Part shown: positions 7,693-16,480 of the stretch, in pieces
How positions within the stretch are numbered: position 1 is the first letter of the stretch
How the letters are laid out: each line of letters starts with the position of its first letter
Assembly: GCF_040546765.1 (NCBI RefSeq)
Contig: NZ_JBEPOK010000001.1
Span: 1,116,001-1,180,000, forward strand
Direction: 5' to 3'
Origin: Arthrobacter sp. OAP107
Lineage (GTDB): Bacteria > Actinomycetota > Actinomycetes > Actinomycetales > Micrococcaceae
Length of the DNA stretch: 64,000 nucleotides
The notes under the pieces: model-generated
What the model was told of the DNA's origin: nothing
Seen by the model: the letters and a program-made list of their open reading frames with translations, nothing else
Databases searched by the model: none
Program-made: the position numbers and the translations under genes

Positions 7693-8484
7693 CTACGCCC
7701 TGGTGACGCTGATGCGCACGTTCGGGCAGGAGTCTGCCCAGCGGACCAGGGCCGCCTTCTCGGCGCTGTCCACCCGCAGGCCCCAGCGGATCTTCACGGC
7801 TATCCAGTTGCCGATGTATTCGCACTTATTCGCCGGTGGCATCCACGCTTCCGGCCCCTTGGCCTGCTTGGCGGAGTTCAGCGCCGCCGTCTGTGCGTTC
7901 AGGGACCGGCCGTCGCCGAGGTCGTTGTAGAACGCCACCCGCCGCGCCTGGGACCAGTAGCGGGCACCCGAGCCCCACGCCTCGTGGACAGGGACGGTGT
8001 GGTCGATCTCCACGGCGGACGCAAGGGTGTGCGTGCGGTTGTCCCACCTGGTGACCCAACGGCCCGTGCGCACGGTGCACCGGCGTGCGGTGGTGTACGT
8101 GGCGGCCACCTTAGCCTCCTGCAGCAGGACCTCGGCCCTGGTGTTTTGGCAGTCACGGTTGGTATCCAGCCAAGTGCCGAAGTAGCGGGTCCGGTCATAC
8201 CCCGCATTGTTCTCCGGGGACACCGTGAGGGCGCGGGCGGCGGTGCGCAGCGGCGCGGAATAGTAGCTTGCGGCCTCGGCGGGGACTGCCAGTCCGGTGA
8301 GCAGCAGGCCTGCGGCCACGGCGGTAGCGGACAGCGAACGGACCCAGAGGCCGGACGAGACCGTGGCAGTGATGGCAGCCACCCGGCGTCGTGCCTGTAT
8401 AAACGCGGCTGCCTGCCTGAACGGCCCGGCGTGCCTGATCGGCCCGGCGTTCGGGTCTGTGTGATTGGACGTGCCTGATGACAT
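7693..8484 (-). CDS. secreted HNH endonuclease family protein (DUF1524-like)
   Basis: A 263-residue protein with an unusually long N-terminal stretch, then a hydrophobic signal segment (about 47-68) ending at AVPAEAAS, a likely signal peptidase I site. The mature part has the HNH nuclease pattern EIDHTVPVHEAW (His162) and NSAKQAKGPEAWMPP (Asn203, Lys209), as in extracellular actinobacterial nucleases of the GmrSD C-terminal type. It probably cleaves DNA outside the cell, either for phosphate or nucleotide scavenging. The ATG at 8484 is chosen because GGGGGAA precedes it; an upstream in-frame TTG at 8538 lacks such a site. It stands alone. Confidence 0.8.
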   Translation of the reverse strand: MSSGTSNHTDPNAGPIRHAGPFRQAAAFIQARRRVAAITATVSSGLWVRSLSATAVAAGLLLTGLAVPAEAASYYSAPLRTAARALTVSPENNAGYDRTRYFGTWLDTNRDCQNTRAEVLLQEAKVAATYTTARRCTVRTGRWVTRWDNRTHTLASAVEIDHTVPVHEAWGSGARYWSQARRVAFYNDLGDGRSLNAQTAALNSAKQAKGPEAWMPPANKCEYIGNWIAVKIRWGLRVDSAEKAALVRWADSCPNVRISVTRA

Positions 8485-8708
8485 GCTTCCCCCATGATTC
8501 CTGAAACGGTACGACTTGCTTGATGCGTCAACCAGCATGCCAGCCGGTACAGGGGAGAACCGGATCCTTGATGAGGTCTTGATGCAATCCTGTGGGAACG
8601 CTGCGGATGGCTCCGGAAGCGGCGGAACCGTTGTGCTCAGGGCGGCTGGAACCTAAGGTCGGACTGCACAAGTAAGGCAAACAGGCAGGCGGACAACCAG
8701 GAGCCGGC

Positions 8709-9269
8709 ATGGCCAGACTGATCTACTCGGGACTCATGTCTCTTGACGGTTACATCGCGGACCGGAACGGCAACTTCGACTGGGCCGAACCGGACGCAGA
8801 AGTGCATTCCTTCGTCAACGAGCTGATGCGGCCGGTGGGAACACACCTGCTCGGACGCCGGATGTACGAGGTGATGGCAGTCTGGGACCATCCGGAGGAC
8901 TTCGGCGAGATACCCGGCTACGTCCGGGACTTCGCGGACATCTGGAAGGCGGCGGACAAGGTGGTTTTCTCCCGCACCCTGGAGGATGTGAGCACCGCCC
9001 GGACCAGGATCGAGCGGGAGTTCGACGCCGACGCCGTCGGACGGCTCAAGGCAGAGGCCGGCCGGGACCTGGCGATAGGTGGCGCCGACCTTGCCGGGGC
9101 GGCCATCCGGGCGGGACTGGCGGACGAGTTCCAGATGTTCCTCTCGCCCGTGGCAGTGGGCGGCGGCAAGAGCTTCCTTCCGGATGACGTCCGGCTGCGG
9201 CTTGAGCTGCTTGAGGAGCGCCGGTTCGGCAACGGCACGGTCTTCCTCCGCTACGCCAACCGGACGTGA
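8709..9269 (+). CDS. dihydrofolate reductase-like (RibD C-terminal) family reductase
   Basis: A 186-residue protein of the RibD C-terminal/dihydrofolate reductase-like fold. The N-terminus MARLIYSGLMSLDGYIADRN and the GRRMYEVM and AIGGADLAGAAIRAGL segments are standard for this NADPH-dependent family. These stand-alone members are not the essential DHFR (a true dfrA is at 32596-33180), and their substrates are generally unknown. A ribosome site AGGAG precedes the ATG by 6 nt. Confidence 0.85.
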   Translation: MARLIYSGLMSLDGYIADRNGNFDWAEPDAEVHSFVNELMRPVGTHLLGRRMYEVMAVWDHPEDFGEIPGYVRDFADIWKAADKVVFSRTLEDVSTARTRIEREFDADAVGRLKAEAGRDLAIGGADLAGAAIRAGLADEFQMFLSPVAVGGGKSFLPDDVRLRLELLEERRFGNGTVFLRYANRT

Positions 9270-9296
9270 TGGCCCGGCTGGGGCACCGGTTTGGGA

Positions 9297-9302
9297 CACA
9301 AT
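9297..9302 (+). promoter_or_regulatory. -10 element, leaderless NAD(P)-binding protein
   Basis: CACAAT exactly 6 nt before the ATG at 9309; weaker than the other hexamers of this type in the window. Confidence 0.35.
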
Positions 9303-9308
9303 GGGGGC

Positions 9309-9968
9309 ATGACCCGTATCGCAATCATCGGCGGCCACGGCAAGGTGGCCCTGCATCTGTCCGCCCTCCTCACGGAACAGGGGCACAGCGTCACGTCCTT
9401 CATCCGTAACCCGGACCACGCGGCGGACGTCGCCGCCACCGGTGCATCGCCGTCGGTCCTCGACGTTGAAAACTCGACGACGGCGGAGATCGCCGCCGCG
9501 CTCCGGAACCACGACGCCGTGGTCTGGTCAGCCGGCGCCGGGGGAGGGAACCCGGCCCGCACGTATGCGGTGGACAGGGACGCCGCCATCCGTTCCATGG
9601 ACGCCGCCGCGGAGGCCGGTGTCGGACGCTATGTGATGGTGTCCTACTTCGGCGCCGGCCCGGACCACCGGGTTCCCGAAGGGCACAGCTTCCACGCCTA
9701 CGCCGAGGCCAAGGCCACCGCTGACGAGTACCTCCGCAGCACCGAACTCCAGTGGACCGTCCTGGGCCCGGGGACGCTGACCGAGGGGCCGGGGAACGGG
9801 CTGGTCGATGTGAACCCCGAGGACGCGAGCTCCGGGACACAGACGTCGCGCGCCAATGTGGCTCTGGTCGCCGCCGCGGTGCTGGACCTGCCGGGAACCG
9901 CCGGCCGGACCATCGAGTTCCGCGACGGCACCCAGCCGGTGGCCGCCGCGCTGAACGCCCTGCAGTAG
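9309..9968 (+). CDS. NAD(P)H-binding SDR-like protein (NmrA/YwnB type)
   Basis: A 219-residue atypical short-chain dehydrogenase-like protein. The N-terminal Rossmann motif is GGHGKV (8-13), followed by strands and helices of an NAD(P) fold, and a YFGAGPDHRVP stretch. The classical YxxxK catalytic pair is not obvious, though HAYAEAKATADEY contains Tyr/Lys that may take its place. Members act as epimerase-like enzymes or redox sensors. An ATG 18 nt upstream in frame exists, but the MTRIAIIGG start fits the family and the promoter spacing. Confidence 0.8.
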   Translation: MTRIAIIGGHGKVALHLSALLTEQGHSVTSFIRNPDHAADVAATGASPSVLDVENSTTAEIAAALRNHDAVVWSAGAGGGNPARTYAVDRDAAIRSMDAAAEAGVGRYVMVSYFGAGPDHRVPEGHSFHAYAEAKATADEYLRSTELQWTVLGPGTLTEGPGNGLVDVNPEDASSGTQTSRANVALVAAAVLDLPGTAGRTIEFRDGTQPVAAALNALQ

Positions 9969-10111
9969 CCCGGCCGAAGCCCGGCGAGCAGAACAGCGGG
10001 TCCGGAGAGCAGCAGCGCCGGGCAGGCGGCGGGCAGGGGTGTTCCCGGTAGGGTTGTAAGGCGCGGCCGCCCTCCGTCCGAGGCGTGGCGCACTCCGGGG
10101 AAAGTGGGCAC

Positions 10112-11683
10112 ATGGACCAGCTGGCACTCATCATCGGGCTCCTGCTCGCCACCGTGGTGGCCGTGGGCCTCGGGGACCGGCTGCGGCTGCCCTATCCGGT
10201 CCTGATGCTCCTGCTGGCCGTGGCCCTGACGTTCATCCCGGGCTTCCCGGACATCGAAATTCCGCCGGAGCTGATCCTGCCGATCTTCCTCCCGCCGCTG
10301 CTGTTCGCCACGGCGCAGCGGAGCTCCTGGGCCGTTTTCCGGGTCCGGTGGCGTACCCTTATCATGCTTGCCGTGGGACTGGTGGTCGTCTCGACGGCGG
10401 TGGTCGCCGGAGCCGCGTGGCTCATGATCCCGGGGATCGGCATCCCGGCCGCCATCGCGCTCGGGGCGATGGTGGCCCCGCCCGACCCTGTTGCGGTGGA
10501 GTCCGTTGCCGGCCGTGTGCACATGCCCCGGCGGCTGATCACTGTGCTGCAGAGCGAGGGGCTCTTCAACGACGCCGCCGCCATTGTCATCTTCCAGGCG
10601 GCCGTTGCCGCCGCCGTCGGGGGCACAAAAATAGGGCCCGACGTCGTCCTAAAGTTCGTGGTGGGAGCGGCACTTGCCGTCGTGGTCGGCATCGGAATGG
10701 GCTGGCTAACGTCGCTGATCACCCGGCTCGTCGCCTCCATGGTGGCCCGCAGCGCCGTGACCCTGGTGGTGCCCTTTGCCGCCTATATCCTGGCGGAGGA
10801 GTTCCACGCGTCCGGCGTCATCGCCGTCGTGGTCACGGCCCTGGAGATGCAGCGGCACACCCGTCCGCAGGACGCCGCCGAGCGGGTGACCCGGACCGCC
10901 TTCTGGGACGTGGTGGAGCTTCTGGTGACCGGGCTTGCCTTTGGGCTGGTGGGGCTCGAGATCCAGGACGTGGTCCGGACGGAAGGTGCCGCGATCTTCG
11001 GGATGACGGGGACCGCCGTCGTGGTCTGCGTCCTGGTCTTCGCTGTGCGGTTCCTCTGGCTGGGCCTGCTGGCTGTGTCTGCGCGGAAACGGAAGAACCT
11101 GCTGCAGCCGACCTCCGCGAAGGAGGTCCTGATCCTGACCTGGTGCGGCATGCGCGGGCTGGCCACCCTGGCCCTGGCGCTCGCCCTCCCGGTTGCGCTT
11201 GCCGACGGCACGCCCTTCCCTGCCCGTGACCAGGTGCTCGTCACTGCCTGTGCGGTGCTGCTGGCCACACTGGTGCTGCCCGGCCTGACGCTGCCCTGGC
11301 TGATGAGGGTCCTGAACGCGTCCCAGGACGGCACGGAGGAGCGTGACGCGGCCCGGCTCCTGGCCCGCCGTGCACAGTCGGCCGCCGTGGCCGCGCTGAA
11401 GGACCACGAGCTCGTGAAGGAGCTGCCGCCGGAGAAGGTGGCGCTGGTGAAGGTGAAGATGACCCGGCTCCATGCCGAACTGCTGGACGGCAGCCTCCGC
11501 AACGAGAGTCTGGCCGAGAAGCGTGAGCGCGGCCGGGAGCTGGCCATCACGGTCCAGACCATCGCCCTGGACGCCGCGCGGCAGGAAGTCGTGGCGGCCC
11601 GCAGCGAACCGGACATGGATCCCGAGGTGGCGGACAGGGTGCTGCGCCAGCTCGACCTGCGCACCATGATCATGCCGGAGTAG
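10112..11683 (+). CDS. Na+/H+ antiporter, CPA1 family
   Basis: A 523-residue membrane protein with about twelve helices and a soluble C-terminal tail of roughly 130 residues. The family features ALGAMVAPPDPVAVE and EGLFNDAAAIVIFQ include the paired acidic residues (ND) that carry the cation. It exchanges internal sodium or potassium for protons across the cytoplasmic membrane. The MDQLALIIG start is chosen because the first helix begins immediately; a GGGGAAAG ribosome site lies a little far upstream. It is followed by a long inverted repeat shared with another place in the window. Confidence 0.9.
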   Translation: MDQLALIIGLLLATVVAVGLGDRLRLPYPVLMLLLAVALTFIPGFPDIEIPPELILPIFLPPLLFATAQRSSWAVFRVRWRTLIMLAVGLVVVSTAVVAGAAWLMIPGIGIPAAIALGAMVAPPDPVAVESVAGRVHMPRRLITVLQSEGLFNDAAAIVIFQAAVAAAVGGTKIGPDVVLKFVVGAALAVVVGIGMGWLTSLITRLVASMVARSAVTLVVPFAAYILAEEFHASGVIAVVVTALEMQRHTRPQDAAERVTRTAFWDVVELLVTGLAFGLVGLEIQDVVRTEGAAIFGMTGTAVVVCVLVFAVRFLWLGLLAVSARKRKNLLQPTSAKEVLILTWCGMRGLATLALALALPVALADGTPFPARDQVLVTACAVLLATLVLPGLTLPWLMRVLNASQDGTEERDAARLLARRAQSAAVAALKDHELVKELPPEKVALVKVKMTRLHAELLDGSLRNESLAEKRERGRELAITVQTIALDAARQEVVAARSEPDMDPEVADRVLRQLDLRTMIMPE

Positions 11684-11697
11684 GAATCCTGCCCGGG

Positions 11698-11775
11698 TAG
11701 AACAGCGCGAACGTACACTTGGGGCCCTAAAAGCGGGTGGTTTTGGGGCCCCAAGTGTACGTTCGCGCTTGTCTG
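11698..11775. repeat. long palindromic element between convergent genes (family copy A)
   Basis: An inverted repeat with 29-bp arms: 11704-11732 pairs with 11741-11769 with one wobble pair, leaving an 8-nt loop. The outer part begins AGCGCGAACGTACA and its complement, which recurs at 45945-46008. It lies between the antiporter and the ROK gene, which converge, so it may terminate both transcripts, but there is no T tract after the stem. Confidence 0.8.
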
Positions 11776-11785
11776 GGGTTGCGGG

Positions 11786-12988
11786 TCAGGCCGGAAGGTT
11801 GAGCTCCAGGTCCAGGGTGTTCGTCTCCACGTAGTCCAGGGCCCGCCGGACCGCGCCCACGGTAACGATTGAATCGCCCAGCGGTGAGACCGCCACCCGC
11901 GGCGGGGTGGCCGTGAAGTCCGGCAGCCGCGCCGCAATGGGCTTGAGCAGGACCCCGGCAGAGTTGGCCACGGCGCCGCCGATCACCACGAGCTCGGGGT
12001 TGATCACGGTAGCCACCGAGCCGATGATCCGGGCCATCCTGTCGGCCAGCCGGTCCAGGATCTTCAGTGCCTCCGCATCACCCGCGGCGGCAGCAGTAAA
12101 GACATGTTCCGCCTCGGCCCCCGTGGCCGCGTGGTCCCGGAGGGACGTCTTCGCGTTGCCCGCCAGCGCTTCCGCAGCCCAGGCCCGCGCCAGCGACGCG
12201 ATGCCGTAAGTGTCGCCCACGCCCTCCACCAGGTCCAGGTGCGCGAGCTCGCCCGCGCCGCCCCCGCTGCCGTGCAGCAGGCGGCCGTCTTCGATGACGC
12301 CGGAACCGAAGCGCTCACTCGCCAGGATCACGACGACGTCGTCCACGCCCGCTGCCGCGCCACGCCACCGATCGCCGAGGGCGGCGAGGTTGGCGTCGTT
12401 CTCCAGCAGCACCGTCCACCCGTGCAGCTTGTGCAGCGCGGACTTCAGGCCGACGTCGAACAGCCCCCAGAAGCGCTGGGCCGCCAGGATGTTGCCGTTC
12501 CGGTCCACAGGGGCGGCGATGCCGGCACACACCGCAAGCACGGCTTCAGGAGAGGCGCCCACGCTGTGCAGGGCCATGGCGGCGGCCCGGTCAATGACCG
12601 CGACGCGTTCCTCGGCGGACATGTCCTCAATCTCAAACGGCTGGCTGGCCCGCCCCAGCGCCTGGCCGCGAAGATCGGCGACCACCACGGTGGCCTTGGA
12701 GAAGCCCACGTCCATTCCCAGCACGTAGCCCGCACGCTCGTTGAGTTCGAACCGCCTGGCGGGCCGTCCCTTCTGGTATCCGCCAAAGGCACGCTGGTTC
12801 TCCAGTTCGGTGATCCACCCGCGCTCCATGAGGTCCTCGCACACGGAGATGGCGGTGGCCCGGGTCAGCCCGGTGGCCTGGATGACCTCGGTAACAGTCA
12901 CCGCACCCGAGGCGCGCATGAAATCCAGGACCGCGCCGGCGCTCACGCGGCGCAGCAGCTGGGGCGTGGCCTGCGTCATCTCGGACAT
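11786..12988 (-). CDS. ROK-family transcriptional regulator
   Basis: A 400-residue repressor: N-terminal winged helix-turn-helix (about 17-80, with LTRATAISVCEDL), then a sugar kinase-like ROK domain with GMDVGFSKATVVV (phosphate loop), ENDANLAALGD and GGGAGELAHL. Proteins of this group (XylR/NagC type) bind DNA until a sugar ligand releases them. The zinc motif CxCGxxGC normal in ROK proteins is missing, as the sequence after GELAHL has no cysteines. The ATG at 12988 follows AAGGAGG. It is divergent from the sugar ABC operon and is its likely local repressor, presumably through the site at 13033-13042. Confidence 0.88.
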   Translation of the reverse strand: MSEMTQATPQLLRRVSAGAVLDFMRASGAVTVTEVIQATGLTRATAISVCEDLMERGWITELENQRAFGGYQKGRPARRFELNERAGYVLGMDVGFSKATVVVADLRGQALGRASQPFEIEDMSAEERVAVIDRAAAMALHSVGASPEAVLAVCAGIAAPVDRNGNILAAQRFWGLFDVGLKSALHKLHGWTVLLENDANLAALGDRWRGAAAGVDDVVVILASERFGSGVIEDGRLLHGSGGGAGELAHLDLVEGVGDTYGIASLARAWAAEALAGNAKTSLRDHAATGAEAEHVFTAAAAGDAEALKILDRLADRMARIIGSVATVINPELVVIGGAVANSAGVLLKPIAARLPDFTATPPRVAVSPLGDSIVTVGAVRRALDYVETNTLDLELNLPA

Positions 12989-13024
12989 GGTGTTGACCTC
13001 CTTGTGCTCTGCCCCACATAATAC

Positions 13025-13054
13025 TTGAGGAACTAAATTTAGATTCCATATAAA
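13025..13054 (+). promoter_or_regulatory. promoter of the carbohydrate ABC operon with candidate ROK operator
   Basis: TTGAGG (13025-13030) and TATAAA (13049-13054) are separated by 18 nt. The spacer holds the perfect palindrome CTAAATTTAG (13033-13042) inside GGAACTAAATTTAGATTCC. This AT-rich block stands out from the GC-rich surroundings and sits where a repressor would exclude RNA polymerase. Binding by the divergent ROK protein is inference. Confidence 0.6.
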
Positions 13055-13135
13055 ATAACCCCATTGACCGGACGGCCACCGGCCAGGGGATCCTTCCTCC
13101 AGCTTTTTCCTCAGCCCTTTTGCAAAGGAGCAACT

Positions 13136-13219
13136 GTGAACAGCCCATCGAAGCACCAGCCCCGGCAGCCGCAACGCGGCGCCATCTGGCAGCACTCAGT
13201 CCCGGCCTCCGCGCTGTGA
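13136..13219 (+). CDS. possible 27-residue leader peptide, translationally coupled to the binding protein
   Basis: A short reading frame beginning GTG AAC AGC directly after a strong AAAGGAG ribosome site and ending TGA. It encodes 27 residues rich in Gln, Pro and Arg. Its stop overlaps the GTG start of the sugar-binding protein as GTGA, the usual layout for translational coupling, while that GTG has no good ribosome site of its own. It could be a leader peptide, or an older N-terminus separated by a frameshift. Confidence 0.4.
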   Translation: MNSPSKHQPRQPQRGAIWQHSVPASAL

Positions 13220-14538
13220 ACGCAAGTCCGCTCAGCCGCGGGACGGTGGCCAAACCAACTCCGCTCAGCCGCCGCGCACTTTTCAAGGCTGCCGGGCTCG
13301 CCGGCGCAGCAGCCGTCCTTCCGCTGGCAGGCTGCGGTTCCGTTCCCAGCCGCCAGAACGGCGTCACCACGCTTCGCTTCATGCAGAACAAGCCCGAGGT
13401 GGTCGCCTACTTCAACCAGGTGATCAAGGACTTCGAAGCGCTCAACCCGGACATCCGAGTCATCCAGGATTTCAATGAAGGCAACTTCGTTCCCGGCCTG
13501 GTCCGCAACGACCCGCCCGACGTCGTGACCCGCGGCTTCGCGCAGGCCACCGCCGACTTCGTCCGCAAGGGCGTGTTCGCGGACCTTTCAGACCATCCGG
13601 CCGCCGCCACGATCGACCCCAAGATCCAGGACCTGGTCAGCTCATGGGGACAGTACAACGGGCACGAGACGAGCGCCCTCCCGTTTTCCCTGGCAGCCGC
13701 CGGGGTCATCTACAACCGCGACATCTTCGAGGCGCAGGGCGTCTCCGTCCCCGGCACGTGGAACGAGTTCGTCGCGGCCTGCGGGAAGTTCAAGGCCGCC
13801 GGCATCACCCCCATCTACGGCACGTTCAAGGACAGCTGGACCCTCGGCCAGGGCATGTTCGACTACCTCGCTGGCGGCTCCCTGGACGTCGCGGACTTCT
13901 TCGCGAAGCTCACCGCCAAGGGGGCCGCCATCACCGAAGGCGCCAAGGAATCGTTCACCAGCAACTTCGGCCCGGTCCTGCCCAAGATGCTCGAGCTGGC
14001 CGCCTTCTCGCAGAAGGGCGCCACGAGCAAGAACTATGCGGACGGCAATGCCGCATTCGCCAAGGGCCAGGCGGCCATGTACCTGCAGGGCCCGTGGGCG
14101 CTGTCCCAGCTGGTGGCCGCCAACAAGGACGTCCGGCTCGGCAGCTTCCCGCTGCCCGCCACGAACAACCCGGCCGACACCAAGGCCCGGGTCAACGTGG
14201 ACATGGCGCTGTCCATCACCCGCCACACACCGAACATGTCCGCGGCACGCCGGTTCGTCAGCTACCTGCTGGACCCTTCCGTGGTGAACGCCTACAACGA
14301 GAAGAACGCGGCGTTCTCGCCGCTTAGGGAAGCTCCCGCCGTCGAAAATCCCCAGATCACCGGCCTCGCGGCCTCCGTGCGGGAGGGGCGGTACTACCAG
14401 GGGGCAACCACCTACTTCCCGCCGTCGGTGCCGCTGCACAACTACATCCAGTCCTTCGTGTACGGCAAGAACGGCGAGCAGTTCCTTTCCGCCCTCGACG
14501 ACGAATGGCGCCGGGTGGCCGAGCGCACCGCGGTCTGA
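13216..14538 (+). CDS. carbohydrate ABC transporter substrate-binding lipoprotein
   Basis: A 440-residue extracellular binding protein of ABC importer cluster 1 (oligosaccharide type, MalE/UgpB-like fold). The N-terminus has paired arginines (19-20) and the lipobox LAGC (Cys40), so export may be by Tat with lipid anchoring. It captures a sugar, probably an alpha-linked oligosaccharide given the alpha-glucosidase downstream. Start: GTG at 13216 is chosen for its overlap with the short upstream frame; GTG at 13246 or TTG at 13120 are alternatives. Three genes follow in one direction with short gaps, forming an operon. Confidence 0.88.
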   Translation: MNASPLSRGTVAKPTPLSRRALFKAAGLAGAAAVLPLAGCGSVPSRQNGVTTLRFMQNKPEVVAYFNQVIKDFEALNPDIRVIQDFNEGNFVPGLVRNDPPDVVTRGFAQATADFVRKGVFADLSDHPAAATIDPKIQDLVSSWGQYNGHETSALPFSLAAAGVIYNRDIFEAQGVSVPGTWNEFVAACGKFKAAGITPIYGTFKDSWTLGQGMFDYLAGGSLDVADFFAKLTAKGAAITEGAKESFTSNFGPVLPKMLELAAFSQKGATSKNYADGNAAFAKGQAAMYLQGPWALSQLVAANKDVRLGSFPLPATNNPADTKARVNVDMALSITRHTPNMSAARRFVSYLLDPSVVNAYNEKNAAFSPLREAPAVENPQITGLAASVREGRYYQGATTYFPPSVPLHNYIQSFVYGKNGEQFLSALDDEWRRVAERTAV

Positions 14539-14560
14539 CCGCCCGAATTCAGGAGTCCCC

Positions 14561-15508
14561 ATGACGACAACCTCAGAGACGGCGCAGGCAGCCACGCCCG
14601 CAGCCGCAACTGTTTCCCCGAAACCCCGGCAGCGCACCGGCAGGTCCAAGAACAGGATCGATCCCGCGTACTACTGGATGGTGGTGCCGGTCCTGGCACT
14701 GTTCGCCTTCTTCATCACGCTGCCGGCACTCGTGGGCGTGTTCTTCAGCCTGACGAACTACGCCGGCTACGGTGACTGGAAGTTCATCGGACTGTCCAAC
14801 TACGTCAACATCTTCAAAGACCCGGCCATCCTGCAGTCCTACATCTTCACGTTCGTGTTCGCCCTGACCACCACCGTGGTGGTCAATGTCGTGGCACTCG
14901 CGATCGCCCTCGGCCTGAATGCCAGGATCAAGTGGCGCACCGGCATCCGCACCGTCTTCTTCATCCCCATGGTGCTCTCGGCCCTGGTGGTGTCCTTCGT
15001 GTTCAATTACCTGTTCTCCAACACCCTGCCGGTGATCGCGGACAGCCTCGGCGTGACGCCGCTGGCCACGAGCATCCTGGCCGACGAGAACTACGCCTGG
15101 CTGGCCATTGTGCTGGTCACGGTCTGGCAGGCGGCCCCCGGCGCCACCATCATCTACCTGGCGGGGCTGCAGAGCGTCCCGTCCGAGGTGTATGAGGCCG
15201 CGGATCTCGACGGCGCCGGCAGCTTCCGGCAGTTCGCCAGCCTGACGCTGCCGCTCATCCTCGGATACCTCGTCATCAACGTGATCCTCGGCTTCAAGGG
15301 CTTCCTCGGTACCTATGAGATCATCGTGGGCCTCACCGGCGGCGGCCCCGGCATGGCCACCCAGTCCGTGGCCATGCGCATCTTCTCCGGCTTCACGGGC
15401 GGGGACTACTCCTACCAGATGGCGAACGCGGTCATCTACTTCCTGATCACCCTGCTGATCTCCGTCATCCAGCTGCGCCTCATCCAGCGCCGGGGGGTTT
15501 CACTCTGA
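14561..15508 (+). CDS. sugar ABC transporter permease (MalF/UgpA type)
   Basis: A 315-residue inner-membrane permease with six predicted helices after a basic N-terminal tail. It has the coupling-loop EAA motif (YEAADLDGAGSFRQF) that contacts the ATPase. It pairs with the next gene, which overlaps it as TGATG, and the binding protein just upstream. AGGAG precedes the ATG at a good distance. Confidence 0.92.
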   Translation: MTTTSETAQAATPAAATVSPKPRQRTGRSKNRIDPAYYWMVVPVLALFAFFITLPALVGVFFSLTNYAGYGDWKFIGLSNYVNIFKDPAILQSYIFTFVFALTTTVVVNVVALAIALGLNARIKWRTGIRTVFFIPMVLSALVVSFVFNYLFSNTLPVIADSLGVTPLATSILADENYAWLAIVLVTVWQAAPGATIIYLAGLQSVPSEVYEAADLDGAGSFRQFASLTLPLILGYLVINVILGFKGFLGTYEIIVGLTGGGPGMATQSVAMRIFSGFTGGDYSYQMANAVIYFLITLLISVIQLRLIQRRGVSL

Positions 15509-16428
15509 TGACAGCTTTTCCGCTAACCACCCGCCGCCGTTCAGGCAACACCGGCCCCTCAATCAGCCCGGCCAACCCGCTGCGCCGGAAGAACCGCTCC
15601 GGCCGGGAGGGCTACAAGGTCAACTGGTGGCTCACCGCGCTGATGCTGGTGGCCTCGCTGACCGTACTGCTCCCGCTGTACTTCACCGTGGTCATGGCCC
15701 TGAAGTCCCCGGACCAGATCGGTACGGGCACGGGTCTGGAATGGCCCAGCACCATGAACTGGGAAAACTTCGGCGCCGCCTACGTGGCAACGAACTTCCC
15801 GCGGGCGTTCATGTCGACGGCGTTCGTCACCGTACTCAGCGTGCTCGGTTCGCTGGCCTGCAGTTCGCTCGTGGCCTATGCCATCACCAGGAACTGGAAC
15901 CGGAAATTCTTCCGGGGCTCCTTCGTGTACCTGCTCTCGGCGATGTTCATCCCGTTCCCGGTGATCATCCTGCCGCTCATCAAGCAGACGGCCCTCCTCG
16001 GCCTGGACAACCCGGGCGGCGTGGTGTTCCTGCACGTGCTGGGCGGGATCTCGTTCAACACGCTGCTGTACATCGCCTTCGTCCGCTCCATTCCCGTGGA
16101 GCTGGAGGAATCGGCACGGCTCGACGGTGCCACCACCTGGCAGGTGTTCCGCAAGATCATCTTCCCGCTGCTGGCCCCCATGAACGCCACTGTGGGCATC
16201 TTCGCCTTCCTCGGCTCATGGAACGACTTCCTGCTGCCGCAGATGATGATCGCCGACCCCGCCCTGCAGACCCTTCCCGTGGTGCAGATGCTCTTCCAGG
16301 GAGAGTTCAACACCAACTACAGCCTCGCGTTCGCCTCCTACCTGATGGCCATGGCACCCACCTTGGTGGTTTACATCCTCGCCCAGCGTTGGGTACTGTC
16401 CGGAGTCATGCGCGGGGCCGTCAAGTAG
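15508..16428 (+). CDS. sugar ABC transporter permease (MalG/UgpE type)
   Basis: A 306-residue permease, second half of the membrane channel, with six helices and the EAA motif EESARLDGATTWQVF. Its start overlaps the stop of the first permease. No ATPase gene lies in this operon, as is common in actinobacteria where one MsiK-like ATPase serves many such importers; that partner must be elsewhere. Confidence 0.92.
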   Translation: MTAFPLTTRRRSGNTGPSISPANPLRRKNRSGREGYKVNWWLTALMLVASLTVLLPLYFTVVMALKSPDQIGTGTGLEWPSTMNWENFGAAYVATNFPRAFMSTAFVTVLSVLGSLACSSLVAYAITRNWNRKFFRGSFVYLLSAMFIPFPVIILPLIKQTALLGLDNPGGVVFLHVLGGISFNTLLYIAFVRSIPVELEESARLDGATTWQVFRKIIFPLLAPMNATVGIFAFLGSWNDFLLPQMMIADPALQTLPVVQMLFQGEFNTNYSLAFASYLMAMAPTLVVYILAQRWVLSGVMRGAVK

Positions 16429-16480
16429 ACCCATCAAACCAGTCCAGCAACAACCCCAACCACAAGAAAAGGATCATCCC

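Noticed and set aside
13120..13215. TTG at 13120 as start of the sugar-binding protein.
   Set aside because: It would place about 32 extra residues before the Tat-like/lipoprotein signal, and the TTG overlaps the ribosome site itself.
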